Shown here one piece after another: positions 15,589-23,444 of a DNA stretch of 40,480 nt. The position numbers and the translations under genes were made by a program. The notes under the pieces are model-generated. The model made no database searches and had not been told where the DNA came from. It saw only the letters and a list, made by a program, of their open reading frames with translations. How positions within the stretch are numbered: the first letter of the stretch is position 1; each line of letters opens with the position of its first letter. Source of the DNA: a virus; the IMG/VR virus record IMGVR_UViG_3300034407_003474, positions 1 through 40,480 of that record; one strand, given 5' to 3'.

Positions 15589-18440
15589 CAGATAACCCCC
15601 ATTTGCGCGCGTTCGACTTGGCCAGACACAACGCGGTTATCGAAATTGGCGTCCATATCTTCGACGCGCGCGCTAGTGGACGCAGCCAACCGCTGCACGT
15701 CTTCAAACGCCTCACGGGTGATGAGGGCGCCGCGCATGTCCGCAACAATCACGGTCTTGCCCCCGCTGTCATTGGCACCACGGTCATTGGAGGCGTTGCG
15801 TGGGATCACGTCGATGCGTTCGCCCTGACCGACGCGAGCGACCGGCGATCCGTTGATGCTCATGACGTTCTTGTCGATGCCAGGATTGCCGCCAATCATG
15901 ATCGAGCCGCCCGAATTGAGGCCGGGAAGCCCACCAAGCGCGGCCATGCCTTGCGACAGGGCGAACGCCGCAGCCATTCCCGCCATTGCCGGGACAGAGT
16001 TGGCGCCAAAGCTCGCGAGAGAGACAGCAGCAGCGGCGGGCGCCCATGCGGCCGCAACGGTTGCTGCCTGCCCCACCGATGCCGCCGTGGCGGCAGTCGC
16101 GATGCTCTGCCCGATGGCCTGATTGACCAGCCATTGAATGCCGAGCTGGACGAAAGACGAAATGAGCTGTGCAACCGCATTGCGGGCCACATTCATCAGC
16201 GCGCCGCCAAGGTCTTCCGCGAACACGATGGACCGCCCGATGGCATCCCCGAAGCCTTGCGAAATAGACTGTGCAGCCGACCCGAATGCATCCCGCATGG
16301 CGAAAGCGACGTTCTGCGACCGGATCGCCACCTTATCGAGCCCGGCCAGAATGCCGTCGATCCATGACGCCTGCCCGCTATCGACCGACGCTTGCAGCAT
16401 GGCCGATTGAGCCTCACGCATGCGCATGGTGAATTGGCTTTGCGTGATCTGGCCTTCGTCCAGGAGCTGATTGATCGCGAGAAGCGTGGTGCGGTACTGT
16501 TCAGCCGGCGCGTGGATCTGCTCATAGATCCATTTGGCTTCGTTCTGAGCGTCGGTCAGGCCCTCAACCTTGCGGATCACAAGTTCTGTAACCTCGACCT
16601 CCTCCTCCGTTGCCGCCGTGAGGGCAATTGTCGTATCTCGCGCCCTGCGGCGTTCCCGATCCCGGTTGCGTTCCTCGACAAGCAGCAAGGCGACTTGTCC
16701 GCGAAGCTCTTCGGTCGCGCCGGCGGCGCGTAGACGGCGCTCAAAGAACTCGTCTTCGGCCAAGGCTAGACTTGCTTGCGCAGCAGCCAATTCACGCGCC
16801 GCTGCCGCCCGATTGGTCGATCCCCGCCCGTCAACAGTAGAGGCGTCAAACATGGCCTGTGCGCGCGCGACGTTGATGCGTTCGAGTGCGAGCGCCCGAT
16901 TGGCCTCTGCATCTGCCGCCGCCTGCGCTGCCTCGGCCTCTGCAAGGAGAACGCGGGACTGCTGAAGCGAAGCCCCGCGCATTCGGTCCTGAATATCTTC
17001 TACGTCTTGCAGGCGGGCGAAAAGGTCAGCGTACCGGGCTTCGACCTGCTGGACCGGTGTTCGGTGCGCAACCCATGCAGCCGTGAGCAAGCCCACCGCC
17101 GTGATCATCAGCCCAACCGGACCAAGAGCAAAGCGAACTGCCGCGCCAAGTGCCTGGCTCATCACGATGGCCGCGCCGCCGCGGACAGTTAGAAGCTGTA
17201 GCGAGGTGGCCCAAACACCCGTCGCCCCAGATGCCACGATCATGGACGCAGCGGCGCTGCCGACCGATTGCACCATCAGGACGCCAGCCGTGACCGCAGC
17301 CGCCTTCATGGCGATCTCAAGGGCGAGCGAGGCGTCTTCCGCCCCGGTCAGAACCTTGATCACCTCTTCAGCGGCGGGAACGATGCCAGACAGCAACGTC
17401 ATGCCGAACCGTTCAGCGCGCTCCGACGCTGTGGCCATAACCACGTTCCATCGCGTCGATACCCGCTTGGCCATGTCTTCATATGCACGGTCAGCCGCCC
17501 CGGCCCGATCCGCCATTTCGTCCATGATCTGCGCAAAGCGAACACCGCCCTGCCCGGCCAGCGAGAGAACCGCCGTTCCAGCCTCGACCGATCCAAACAG
17601 CGTGGTCAGGGCGTCACGGCTTCCGCCTGTGCGTTCTGCGACGTGCTGCATGAAGCCGAGGAAGCCCATGCTTTCGACGGCGGCGGAGTTGAATTCGATG
17701 CCCAGCTCACGCGCCAGCTCTGCGGCTTGCTGCGATGGTTGCAGCGTGGCGTTGAGCGCGGCCCGGATGCCGGTGACGGCAAGCTCGGTCGATTGACCTT
17801 GTGTGGTCAGGGCTGCGGTCGCGCCAACCAGCTCATCAAGGCCAATGCCCAGCGCGCTCGCAATCGGGATCGCGCGGCCAAGACCGGCGGACAGCTCATT
17901 GATGGTCGTGACGCCGGTTCGAACGCCCGTGAAAAGGATGTCCGAGGCGTCCGCAGCCGTGAGGTTTTCGTCCGCGTAAGCGTTCGTCGCCGCGTTCAAG
18001 ATCGCAATCGAGCCGGTCAGCTCGGCAGCGCCGCCAATGGCCAATCGGTTCGCAGCATCCACGCGGGCAATCGCTTCCGCGCTATCCGTCGCGCCAGCGG
18101 AGACAGCCGCATAGAATGCCTGCGCCTGCGCACGGGTGCCGGTGCCGAACGAGGCCCCGAACGCCTGCGACGCTTCCGTCATGGCCACCAGGTCACGGGT
18201 CGCGCCGGGAATGAGCGTGGAAAGCTCACCAATCGCCGCGTCGAGCTGGCGAGCCTGTGCAATGGAGGAGGTGAGAGAGAAAGCCGCACCGAAGGCAGCG
18301 CCAAGCGCGCCAACCGAACGCACCAGGCTGCCGACGCGGGTTTCCAGCCGGGTCGATGTCCGGTCGAGATTGTCCAGACGCCTTTCAGCCGTGACGGCAT
18401 CTTGCGACTGGATGCGGAAGCCCAGTTCTGCGACATCCAT
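15588..18440 (-). CDS. Tail tape measure protein
   Basis: A 950-residue protein, alanine-rich and largely helical. Residues about 60-330 contain the conserved tape-measure segment (GELSTLIPGATRDLVAMT, TAADASDILFTGVRTG, ALTTQGQSTELAV, then GGSRDALTTLFGSVEAG). Two to three hydrophobic stretches follow (about 370-470), then a coiled coil (about 490-620), then a glycine- and alanine-rich hydrophobic end (about 750-860). The protein sets tail length and helps DNA pass the membrane. A good GGAGGG ribosome site lies just before the ATG. Two terminators lie 20-75 bases upstream of the start, between this gene and the island at 18.5-23.1 kb. Confidence 0.93.
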   Translation of the reverse strand: MDVAELGFRIQSQDAVTAERRLDNLDRTSTRLETRVGSLVRSVGALGAAFGAAFSLTSSIAQARQLDAAIGELSTLIPGATRDLVAMTEASQAFGASFGTGTRAQAQAFYAAVSAGATDSAEAIARVDAANRLAIGGAAELTGSIAILNAATNAYADENLTAADASDILFTGVRTGVTTINELSAGLGRAIPIASALGIGLDELVGATAALTTQGQSTELAVTGIRAALNATLQPSQQAAELARELGIEFNSAAVESMGFLGFMQHVAERTGGSRDALTTLFGSVEAGTAVLSLAGQGGVRFAQIMDEMADRAGAADRAYEDMAKRVSTRWNVVMATASERAERFGMTLLSGIVPAAEEVIKVLTGAEDASLALEIAMKAAAVTAGVLMVQSVGSAAASMIVASGATGVWATSLQLLTVRGGAAIVMSQALGAAVRFALGPVGLMITAVGLLTAAWVAHRTPVQQVEARYADLFARLQDVEDIQDRMRGASLQQSRVLLAEAEAAQAAADAEANRALALERINVARAQAMFDASTVDGRGSTNRAAAARELAAAQASLALAEDEFFERRLRAAGATEELRGQVALLLVEERNRDRERRRARDTTIALTAATEEEVEVTELVIRKVEGLTDAQNEAKWIYEQIHAPAEQYRTTLLAINQLLDEGQITQSQFTMRMREAQSAMLQASVDSGQASWIDGILAGLDKVAIRSQNVAFAMRDAFGSAAQSISQGFGDAIGRSIVFAEDLGGALMNVARNAVAQLISSFVQLGIQWLVNQAIGQSIATAATAASVGQAATVAAAWAPAAAAVSLASFGANSVPAMAGMAAAFALSQGMAALGGLPGLNSGGSIMIGGNPGIDKNVMSINGSPVARVGQGERIDVIPRNASNDRGANDSGGKTVIVADMRGALITREAFEDVQRLAASTSARVEDMDANFDNRVVSGQVERAQMGVI

Positions 18441-18459
18441 TGGCTACCCTCCGGGCATG

Positions 18460-18484
18460 AAAAAGCCGCCCTGTGACGAGCGGC
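18460..18484 (-). terminator. Intrinsic terminator before the tape measure gene
   Basis: On the minus strand GCCGC (18480-18484) pairs with GCGGC (18465-18469) and is followed by TTTTT (18464-18460). The stem is short and the loop is about 10 bases, so it is weaker than its neighbour. It stands just upstream of the tape measure ribosome site. Confidence 0.5.
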
Positions 18485-18488
18485 CATG

Positions 18489-18514
18489 AAAAAGCCCCGC
18501 TGCGAGGCGGGGCT
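18489..18514 (-). terminator. Strong intrinsic terminator after the antirepressor remnant
   Basis: On the minus strand an 8-bp perfect stem (AGCCCCGC with GCGGGGCT, loop of six) runs into a T-run. It ends the minus-strand regulatory operon of the island, 28 bases after the antirepressor stop at 18542. Late transcription must pass it to reach the tape measure gene. Confidence 0.8.
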
Positions 18515-18541
18515 GTTCAGTTGTTCGGCGTTTTCAGTTTG

Positions 18542-19142
18542 TTATGCGGCCTTGAGGGCCGGCTTGATGAGTTGCGCCAGCCGGGTCATGCCCTTCGGAG
18601 TCACCCTCACCTGTTCCGTCATGCGTTCATCACCATTCGCGGTGAGGACCGTCGTCACCTTGTGTTCCAGCAGGCCTTGCTGCGTCTTCGACTGATAGCC
18701 CACCCAGTGGCTTGACCCGATGCGCTTGTAGATCCAGCCATTCATCGACAGGAAACCGAAAAGGTCTTTCGGGCGCATTTGAAGAGCCTTGGCCGCGTCC
18801 GTGATGCAAAGCGACCCATCTGCTACCGAAATGCGCTCCAGAGCCTCGACCTGCGGCCGCATCTCGTCAGTCAGCGCCTCCAGCTCGATCACTTTCTCGC
18901 TGTAGGTCAGCAAAAGCCCGCGCATCGCTTCCGGGTCATTGAGAACCTGCACCGGGTCACGGTTCGCGCGACGCTCGCAGTCGATGAAATACTGGCGAGC
19001 CTGCTTTCCCTTCTCATTGCGCTCGACCATCGACAGCTCTTTCGCCATGTCGAGGCTGATCGCGTATTCCTTGGCTGGACGCCCGCCTCGGGAGTTTTCG
19101 CCAGAATTGGCAAAAACCTCAAAGTCGCGCCCCTCTTCAAAA
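18542..19142 (-). pseudogene. Antirepressor, C-terminal part, split by an insertion element
   Basis: This frame holds the C-terminal part of an AntA/KilAC-type phage antirepressor: [40 protein letters not shown] and [12 protein letters not shown] (the end of the N-terminal ANT region), then a KilAC-like domain with [36 protein letters not shown] and [15 protein letters not shown]. The insertion at 19143 cuts it within the ANT domain. Removing the element and one target copy joins it in frame to the piece at 21541-21688. An internal ATG at 19048 could still give a 168-residue KilAC fragment. Intact antirepressors inactivate the phage repressor. Confidence 0.85.
19135..19142. repeat. Target site duplication, left copy
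   Basis: CTTCAAAA directly outside the left inverted repeat. It is identical to 21541-21548. Confidence 0.9.
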
Positions 19143-19169
19143 GGGGATTATCCCCTTGACACAAGTACG
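19143..19169 (+). repeat. Left terminal inverted repeat
   Basis: About 27 bases, matching the reverse complement of 21514-21540 at about 22 positions. It starts GGGGATTATCCCCTTG and contains CAAGT further in. Confidence 0.85.
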
Positions 19170-19183
19170 GTGAGTGGTAGGTT
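19156..19183 (+). promoter_or_regulatory. Possible transposase promoter in the left inverted repeat
   Basis: A perfect -35 hexamer TTGACA (19156-19161) is followed after 16 bases by TAGGTT (19178-19183), an imperfect -10. It lies just upstream of an AGGAG ribosome site and the transposase ATG. Overlap with the inverted repeat would let transposase binding limit its own synthesis. Confidence 0.45.
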
Positions 19184-19203
19184 ATTGCCAAGGAGACAAG
19201 GCA

Positions 19204-20079
19204 ATGACCGCTCAAATGACTGTTCGCGAATTCTTCAAGCGCTTCCCTGATGACGAAGCCTGCCTGACGCACATTATGGAAGTGCGCTACGGCATGAAGC
19301 ACACCTGCCGGAAGTGCGGTGTTGAAGCGACCTTTCACCGCATGAGTGACCGTCGCGCCTATGCCTGTGCTGCCTGCGGTGATCACCTCTACCCGACAGC
19401 CGGGACCGTATTTGAAGACACCCGCACGCCCCTGCAGCTGTGGTTCTATGCGATCTATCTGTTTGTCGTCACCCGTCACGGTGTGTCTGGCAAAGAGCTG
19501 CAGCGCCAGCTTGGCGTGACCTATAAGACCGCATGGCGCATGGGCCAGAAAATCCGCGATCTGATGAGCAAGGCTGACAGCTTCGAGCTGCTGCAAGGCC
19601 ATGTCGAACTGGATGAGACTTATGTTGGCGGTCACCGCCCCGGCAAGCGCGGTCGCGGTGCGGAAGGCAAGACCATTGTCATGGGCCTGAAAGAACGTGA
19701 CGGCGCGATCCGTACCGTCGTCATTCCGAACGTGAAAAAAGACACGCTGCGCAAGGTCGTCAATGAACAGGTCGAAAAAGGCGCTGTCGTCTCAACTGAC
19801 GAGCTGATGAGCTATGGCTTACTGAACGCTGATGGCTACAAGCACGGCACTGTGACGCACAGCCGGAAGGAATGGGCGCGGTATGACTACCGGGAGCAAG
19901 CCAACCATCACACGAACAACGTTGAAACATTCTGGCGTCTGTTCAAGAAGTCGGTCGCGGGCACGCACATTCATATCTCGCGGACGCATATGTCGCGCTA
20001 CCTTGGCGAGTTCACTTTCCGCTCGAACCACCGCGCGATGGAGAATGCGATGTTTGATCTTTTGATTGCGGCTGTTTGA
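19204..20079 (+). CDS. IS1595-family transposase
   Basis: A 291-residue transposase. Residues about 35-70 form an N-terminal zinc-binding motif (HTCRKCGVEATF and YACAACGDHLYP). The DDE domain shows HVELDETYVGG (first D), VVSTDELMSYG (second D) and NNVETFWRLFKKSV with the final acidic/asparagine region, followed by RYLGEFTFRSNHR, conserved in this family. It catalyses cut-and-paste movement of the element. The ATG at 19204 has AGGAG eight bases upstream; an earlier in-frame start at 19174 lies nearly in the inverted repeat and is less likely. Confidence 0.92.
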   Translation: MTAQMTVREFFKRFPDDEACLTHIMEVRYGMKHTCRKCGVEATFHRMSDRRAYACAACGDHLYPTAGTVFEDTRTPLQLWFYAIYLFVVTRHGVSGKELQRQLGVTYKTAWRMGQKIRDLMSKADSFELLQGHVELDETYVGGHRPGKRGRGAEGKTIVMGLKERDGAIRTVVIPNVKKDTLRKVVNEQVEKGAVVSTDELMSYGLLNADGYKHGTVTHSRKEWARYDYREQANHHTNNVETFWRLFKKSVAGTHIHISRTHMSRYLGEFTFRSNHRAMENAMFDLLIAAV

Positions 20080-20206
20080 TCACGCGAGCCAAGGCGTCGT
20101 CGAGGGCATCGCGTCCGACAGGTCCGATGCCCTCGGATTCCGTCTGCGCAATGAAGTCTTCGAGGCGACCGCAGTCTAGCGCCTCACGAAGCGTTAAGCG
20201 GGTCAT
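20012..20206 (-). CDS. Small cargo protein of the insertion element
   Basis: A 64-residue protein starting MTRLTLREALDCGRLEDFIA, followed by a helical acidic middle and a lysine/serine-rich tail. It overlaps the 3' end of the transposase gene on the opposite strand (20012-20079), yet its composition is protein-like. Small proteins of this kind (an xxREALxxGRLEDFIA start and a PPQSK-type tail) are familiar near alphaproteobacterial transposases; this is recollection, not a search. Its ATG overlaps the stop of the upstream cargo gene by four bases, which places it third in the cargo operon. Function unknown. Confidence 0.6.
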   Translation of the reverse strand: MTRLTLREALDCGRLEDFIAQTESEGIGPVGRDALDDALARVIKQPQSKDQTSHSPSRGGSSGK

Positions 20207-20961
20207 GCTGCTGCTCTCAGAAATCTATCGTCCGGGTCATCCACACTTATCACGCGCCCAGCTTGGGCAAGGAGCGCAAGCTTATTGCCCATCGCGTCCT
20301 TGTCGGCGACAACAGAGACGCAACTAGGTGCCGGTCGGAGCAACGATAGGTCATGAAAGGCCGCGCTTGTCTTGTAGACCGACTGGCTGTGATGGCTCAC
20401 GAGATTGAATACCGCCATATTGCCACCGTTCCCGGGGCGCACCACCGCCGACACATCCCATTCTTTCTGAGACTGACCAATGATCTTCGCGCTATCCGGA
20501 AGCTCTTGCCTAAAAAGACGCTCTAGACGGCCGTGCAAACGCGCAGCGATTTCGTCCTCTTCTTCGTCTTTCAGTCCGTCGTAAATGTGGCTCACCACAC
20601 GCTGCGACACTGCAGCGACATCGCAAATCGCGCGGTCTAGATGCTCGACCGGCACATCCACAAATATCACCCCCCGCTTGACCTGCAGGGCCTCAATATC
20701 CGCCATGCGTGAGGCGACTCGAACGTAAGAGCGGGTAGCGCCGACAGCATCTACTTCCCGCAGGGCCTGTCCGCCATCGCTAACACGATACCCCCCCTCC
20801 CTTGCGACCACCTCCACGCCGACACAGGTGCCACCTGGATAAATGATCGGAAGACCAATCGTTGACCGGCCTTGGAAGTGATCCACCCAAACGAGATCGC
20901 GCGCCACCCTCTCGGCGGCGCGATAAGTTTCTTCTGGGGTCCCAATTACGATCTTATTCAT
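20203..20961 (-). CDS. Cargo protein, DUF1828-like
   Basis: A 252-residue protein. The N-terminal half contains IIYPGGTCVGVEVVAREGGY followed by RVSDGGQALREVDAVGA, the 'SDgG' core of the DUF1828 type, which is found in mobile and phage-related loci. The C-terminal half (about 150-252) includes EWDVSAVVRPGNGGNMAVF and SVVADKDAMGNKLALLAQ and is not recognised. It overlaps both neighbours by four bases (ATGA). The gene is inside the insertion element on the opposite strand to the transposase, so it moves with it. A toxin-antitoxin or defence role is possible but unproven. Confidence 0.75.
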   Translation of the reverse strand: MNKIVIGTPEETYRAAERVARDLVWVDHFQGRSTIGLPIIYPGGTCVGVEVVAREGGYRVSDGGQALREVDAVGATRSYVRVASRMADIEALQVKRGVIFVDVPVEHLDRAICDVAAVSQRVVSHIYDGLKDEEEDEIAARLHGRLERLFRQELPDSAKIIGQSQKEWDVSAVVRPGNGGNMAVFNLVSHHSQSVYKTSAAFHDLSLLRPAPSCVSVVADKDAMGNKLALLAQAGRVISVDDPDDRFLRAAA

Positions 20962-21476
20962 AGGTCAAGCTCATACACCCATTCGGGTCTCTCTACAATG
21001 TCGATGTTGTTGATTTTAAAGGCTTCACCGGCGTAAGCTCTTGCTTCTTCGAAAGTTTCGAGAAGACACGGCACATTGTCTGCGAGAGGTAGATTCGCCT
21101 TAAGCATTCGCTCACCACCGGTATCCCAATTCAGGCCGAAAGGATGAATGTGGGTTGGGTCTGTTCGCGACGGCAGATCGTGGCCGGGCGGGCGACGAAA
21201 GTTACTGTGTCCGCGGCGCGAGCTGCGCCAACAAAGCCTCATCAACGGCACCTTTTTGGGCCGCGGGGGGTTGGTGGCGTACACTTCGAACGTAACCGCA
21301 CGATCTGGACGCCGCCGGAAACACACGCCCTGCAATATTAGCCCGCGCTCGATCACGCCGGCGATGGACAGTGGGGCGCTAAAAAACAAGGAGCTTGTTG
21401 CCGGATTCTGGCTAACCCAACCGGCAAACCTTTCAATCCGCTTTTCAGCATTCGCGATATCGACAAACGTCACCAT
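20958..21476 (-). CDS. Cargo protein, DUF6978-like
   Basis: A 172-residue protein, first gene of the cargo operon. Motifs seen: LQGVCFRRRPDRAVTFEVYA, LCWRSSRRGHSNFRRPPGHD, DPTHIHPFGLNWDTGGERML, NLPLADNV and a C-terminal PEWVYELDL. The histidine- and arginine-rich centre resembles the DUF6978 group as I remember it; no function is known to me. It ends overlapping the DUF1828-like gene by four bases, so the two are probably translated together. The start is 64 bases from the right end of the element, so its promoter must lie in or next to the inverted repeat. Confidence 0.7.
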   Translation of the reverse strand: MVTFVDIANAEKRIERFAGWVSQNPATSSLFFSAPLSIAGVIERGLILQGVCFRRRPDRAVTFEVYATNPPRPKKVPLMRLCWRSSRRGHSNFRRPPGHDLPSRTDPTHIHPFGLNWDTGGERMLKANLPLADNVPCLLETFEEARAYAGEAFKINNIDIVERPEWVYELDL

Positions 21477-21513
21477 GCCTTACGCATAGCGCACGTTGTA
21501 TGACCTTGCCAAT

Positions 21514-21540
21514 CAAACTTGCTTCAAGGGGATAAACCCC
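21514..21540 (-). repeat. Right terminal inverted repeat
   Basis: Read on the minus strand it starts GGGGTTTATCCCCTTG and contains CAAGT further in, paralleling the left end with about five mismatches in 27. Confidence 0.85.
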
Positions 21541-22039
21541 CTTCAAAATCATAGGCGGCGACTCGATCCTTGATCCAGTTCGCGAATTCTTTCCCGACAC
21601 CGAGAAACTTGTGCAGGTCGCGCGCGTTCACGCTGTTGATGGTTTCGTCACCGATTTTGGCCGATGCAATCTTGATTAAAGCGTTCATGCTTTTCGTCTC
21701 CACGGCAACCGGCCCGCCAAGCCCGGTTGCGCACAGGGGTTTGCTTTCGCAAACACCGGTCGCCGTGAAGCTCTGGTGTTCGCGCAACTTCCTCATGGCG
21801 GCGAGGAATTTCGTGAAAGTGGTTATCGAACCGCCTTGAGCGGCAGGATGGTTGCGGTGTCGAGCGTCCCGGTCGGGTTCGCTGACAGGGCTTTTTTGCA
21901 GGCGCATCATCAGGCCGACAGCCGCGTGGCGGGTCAGCAAGACATCAGCACCAGCAAGGCGAGCAATGAAGCTTCCGTCCGAAGCGTCGAACGTGACAGA
22001 CGGAGCGCCCTTCTCAGACAGGGTCAGAACCGCGCTCAT
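21524..22039 (-). pseudogene. Antirepressor, N-terminal part, with upstream extension
   Basis: From an internal ATG at 21688 the frame encodes the start of an AntA/AntB-type antirepressor: NALIKIASAKIGDETINSVN, ARDLHKFLGVGKEFANWIKD and RVAAYDFE. It then runs six codons into the insertion element and stops at 21524. In the uninterrupted allele VAAYDFE continues directly with EGRDFEVF of the piece at 18542-19142. The same frame is open upstream to an ATG at 22039. That adds 117 residues, of which the first 50 (MSAVLTLSEKGAPSVTFDAS and on) look protein-like and the rest does not. It may be a separate small gene that has lost its stop. Confidence 0.75.
21541..21548. repeat. Target site duplication, right copy
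   Basis: CTTCAAAA directly outside the right inverted repeat. It is identical to 19135-19142. Confidence 0.9.
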
Positions 22040-22206
22040 GACCGCAGCTCCCGGCCAAGGTCTTCAATGGCCGTGTCGATAGCCTGGACCTTCATCATAT
22101 CGATCAGGCGTGCCGCCTCGCGCTCATAGCGGATGGCGATGTGGTCTTCGATGCAAAGACGGGCTTCGCTCGGAAGCGGGTTTTGGGTATTGTGGCGCTC
22201 AGCCAT
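22036..22206 (-). CDS. Small protein at the head of the island's minus-strand operon
   Basis: A 56-residue helical protein starting MAERHNTQNPLPSEARLCIE, with an acidic and arginine-rich remainder. GGAGGTGA lies seven bases before the ATG at 22206, and a good promoter lies 75-100 bases upstream. Its stop overlaps the next ATG by four bases, so it is the first gene of the operon that leads to the antirepressor. No family is recognised. Confidence 0.65.
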   Translation of the reverse strand: MAERHNTQNPLPSEARLCIEDHIAIRYEREAARLIDMMKVQAIDTAIEDLGRELRS

Positions 22207-22279
22207 GGCGATCACCTCCAATGATCAGCTTCGGTTAGGCCCGGTTCGGAAGCTCCAACTTCCTTCCGGGCCGTTTTGG

Positions 22280-22308
22280 TATTTACCTATATTGTTGCTT
22301 TTGGTCAA
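22280..22308 (-). promoter_or_regulatory. Sigma-70-type promoter for the antirepressor operon
   Basis: On the minus strand TTGACC (22308-22303) and TAAATA (22285-22280) are separated by exactly 17 bases in an AT-rich pocket. This is the best promoter match seen in the window. It overlaps the repeated TACCTAT boxes described separately, so it is probably repressible. Confidence 0.65.
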
Positions 22309-22315
22309 TACCTAT
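22284..22315. promoter_or_regulatory. Likely operator: two TACCTAT boxes
   Basis: TACCTAT occurs at 22284-22290 and 22309-22315, 25 bases apart, bracketing the promoter. GGTATT/AATACC also form an inverted pair here. Ribbon-helix-helix regulators usually bind short direct or inverted boxes like these, and the gene for one starts 16 bases to the right. Confidence 0.45.
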
Positions 22316-22330
22316 TTTACAAGCCCTTTC

Positions 22331-22507
22331 ATGAGCAGGATCGGGCGGCCCCCTGGCCGCGTATTCGACAAACCGTTTCAGATGCGTGTGAACGACGCCT
22401 TTTTAGAGCGCGTTGATCAATGGCGCCTTGCGCAGGATGATCAGCCGTCCCGCGCCGAGGCCATCCGCCGACTTGTCGAGCTTGCCCTCAATTCTCCCAG
22501 CGAGTAG
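22331..22507 (+). CDS. Ribbon-helix-helix regulator
   Basis: A 58-residue protein. PFQMRVNDAFLERVDQWRLA followed by RAEAIRRLVELAL is the classic ribbon-helix-helix pattern: a beta strand that binds DNA, then two helices. It diverges from the antirepressor operon across a 124-base region with a promoter and paired boxes, so it probably represses that operon and itself. Longer frames starting to the left have no gene-like N-terminus and were dropped in favour of ATG 22331. Confidence 0.75.
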   Translation: MSRIGRPPGRVFDKPFQMRVNDAFLERVDQWRLAQDDQPSRAEAIRRLVELALNSPSE

Positions 22508-22531
22508 CTTTTCTCCCCTACAACTCAGGGG

Positions 22532-23137
22532 ATGAAAATGCGGGTTTTTCTACTGGCCTTTGCGGCCGTGCTGTCTGGATGCGCGACGACCAGCGGGCCT
22601 CAAGAGACGTGGCAAGCCCTGCGCGCATCTGACCCGATCACCGGATCCGACCGATGCACAGTCACCGCACCGGATCGCGCGTTCGGTCGAGGCTATACCC
22701 GCGCGGGCTTCATCTACCCGTTTGTCGAAATGAACAGCGAGGTCGGTCTGCTTGTCGGCGTCATGAGTGGCGGTAACTATCGCGTGCCGCCTGGCGACGT
22801 GCAGTGGCGGGTGGATCGCAACGACCACCGCACGCTGAGGGCAAACAGAACCCCGGTTATTGGTGAGCGCTCCGGCGTCATGTTCAATGAAAGGCTTATG
22901 TCATCTGTGCGCAACGGCATTACCGCTGTGGATGGCGAGGATGCCGATGAAATGCTCGCCGAAATGCTGGCCGGAACCGGACTGCTTTACCGTGCAGCGG
23001 CGACGGCGAACATGGCAGGCTTGGCTACCTCTCGGTCGGCCTCTGTGGGCAGGATGACCAGCGAGGGCCTTGAACCCTACCCGCTCGACGCCAGCTTTCG
23101 GGCTGCTTTGGCCGAGTGCGGCATACCTACGCCCTAG
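22532..23137 (+). CDS. Lipoprotein, possible conversion or exclusion factor
   Basis: A 201-residue protein with a lipoprotein signal peptide: MKMRVFLLAFAAVLSGC, lipobox LSGC, acylated Cys17. The mature protein is soluble with no recognised domain (RAFGRGYTRAGFIYPFVEMN, YRVPPGDVQWRVDRND). It follows the ribbon-helix-helix gene on the plus strand, against the direction of the late operon, and its last four bases overlap the end of the tail chaperone gene. An independently expressed envelope lipoprotein inside a tail operon is typical of a 'moron' gene used by the lysogen; a specific role is not shown. Confidence 0.7.
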   Translation: MKMRVFLLAFAAVLSGCATTSGPQETWQALRASDPITGSDRCTVTAPDRAFGRGYTRAGFIYPFVEMNSEVGLLVGVMSGGNYRVPPGDVQWRVDRNDHRTLRANRTPVIGERSGVMFNERLMSSVRNGITAVDGEDADEMLAEMLAGTGLLYRAAATANMAGLATSRSASVGRMTSEGLEPYPLDASFRAALAECGIPTP

Positions 23138-23436
23138 CGCTTATCATGCCGGTCCCGGTCTGCTGCGATCACTTCTCGAATTGCGGCCAGCCACCGGATT
23201 TCCATCGCGTCCAGTGCGTCATGCTCCCAAGTCGTCAGGCTCAACCCCTGCCGTGTCAGTGAGGCCGTGACCTCGGCATGGGGAACGCCGACCGGGCCTT
23301 CCGGGCCGCGCGGGCGTCGGGTGCCGATCCGGTCGAATATCTCACGCAGGTATTCGGTGTTCTCAGGCCATTGGATCTGGACAACATCGTCAACTATCGG
23401 GCCGGGCAATTCGTGCCCGAACGCCCGCTCGTACAT
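23134..23436 (-). CDS. Tail assembly chaperone, frameshift extension (GT-like T part)
   Basis: The frame open from ATG 23436 gives 100 residues (MYERAFGHELPGPIVDDVVQ and on, ending in a charged helix). The same frame is open further back to the slippery site at 23523-23529. It is therefore probably made as a -1 frameshift extension of the upstream chaperone rather than from its own start; no good ribosome site precedes 23436. In lambda-like phages the G and GT proteins load onto the tape measure and recruit tail tube subunits. Confidence 0.8.
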   Translation of the reverse strand: MYERAFGHELPGPIVDDVVQIQWPENTEYLREIFDRIGTRRPRGPEGPVGVPHAEVTASLTRQGLSLTTWEHDALDAMEIRWLAAIREVIAADRDRHDKR

Positions 23437-23444
23437 GCCGTGCG

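Larger units (their letters stand above)
19143..21540. mobile_element. IS1595-like element with cargo operon, 2398 bp
   Basis: The ends are inverted repeats starting GGGG (A/T) TTATCCCCTTG at both tips. The 8-bp sequence CTTCAAAA flanks both sides, matching the 8-bp duplication known for the IS1595 family. The element carries a plus-strand IS1595-type transposase and, on the minus strand, three overlapping genes unrelated to transposition. It sits inside the phage antirepressor gene, and its precise removal restores the reading frame, so the insertion is recent enough to be undamaged. Confidence 0.9.

Noticed and set aside
22133-22330. N-terminal extension of the ribbon-helix-helix gene
   Set aside because: It would run through the divergent promoter and operator region and has no protein-like character.
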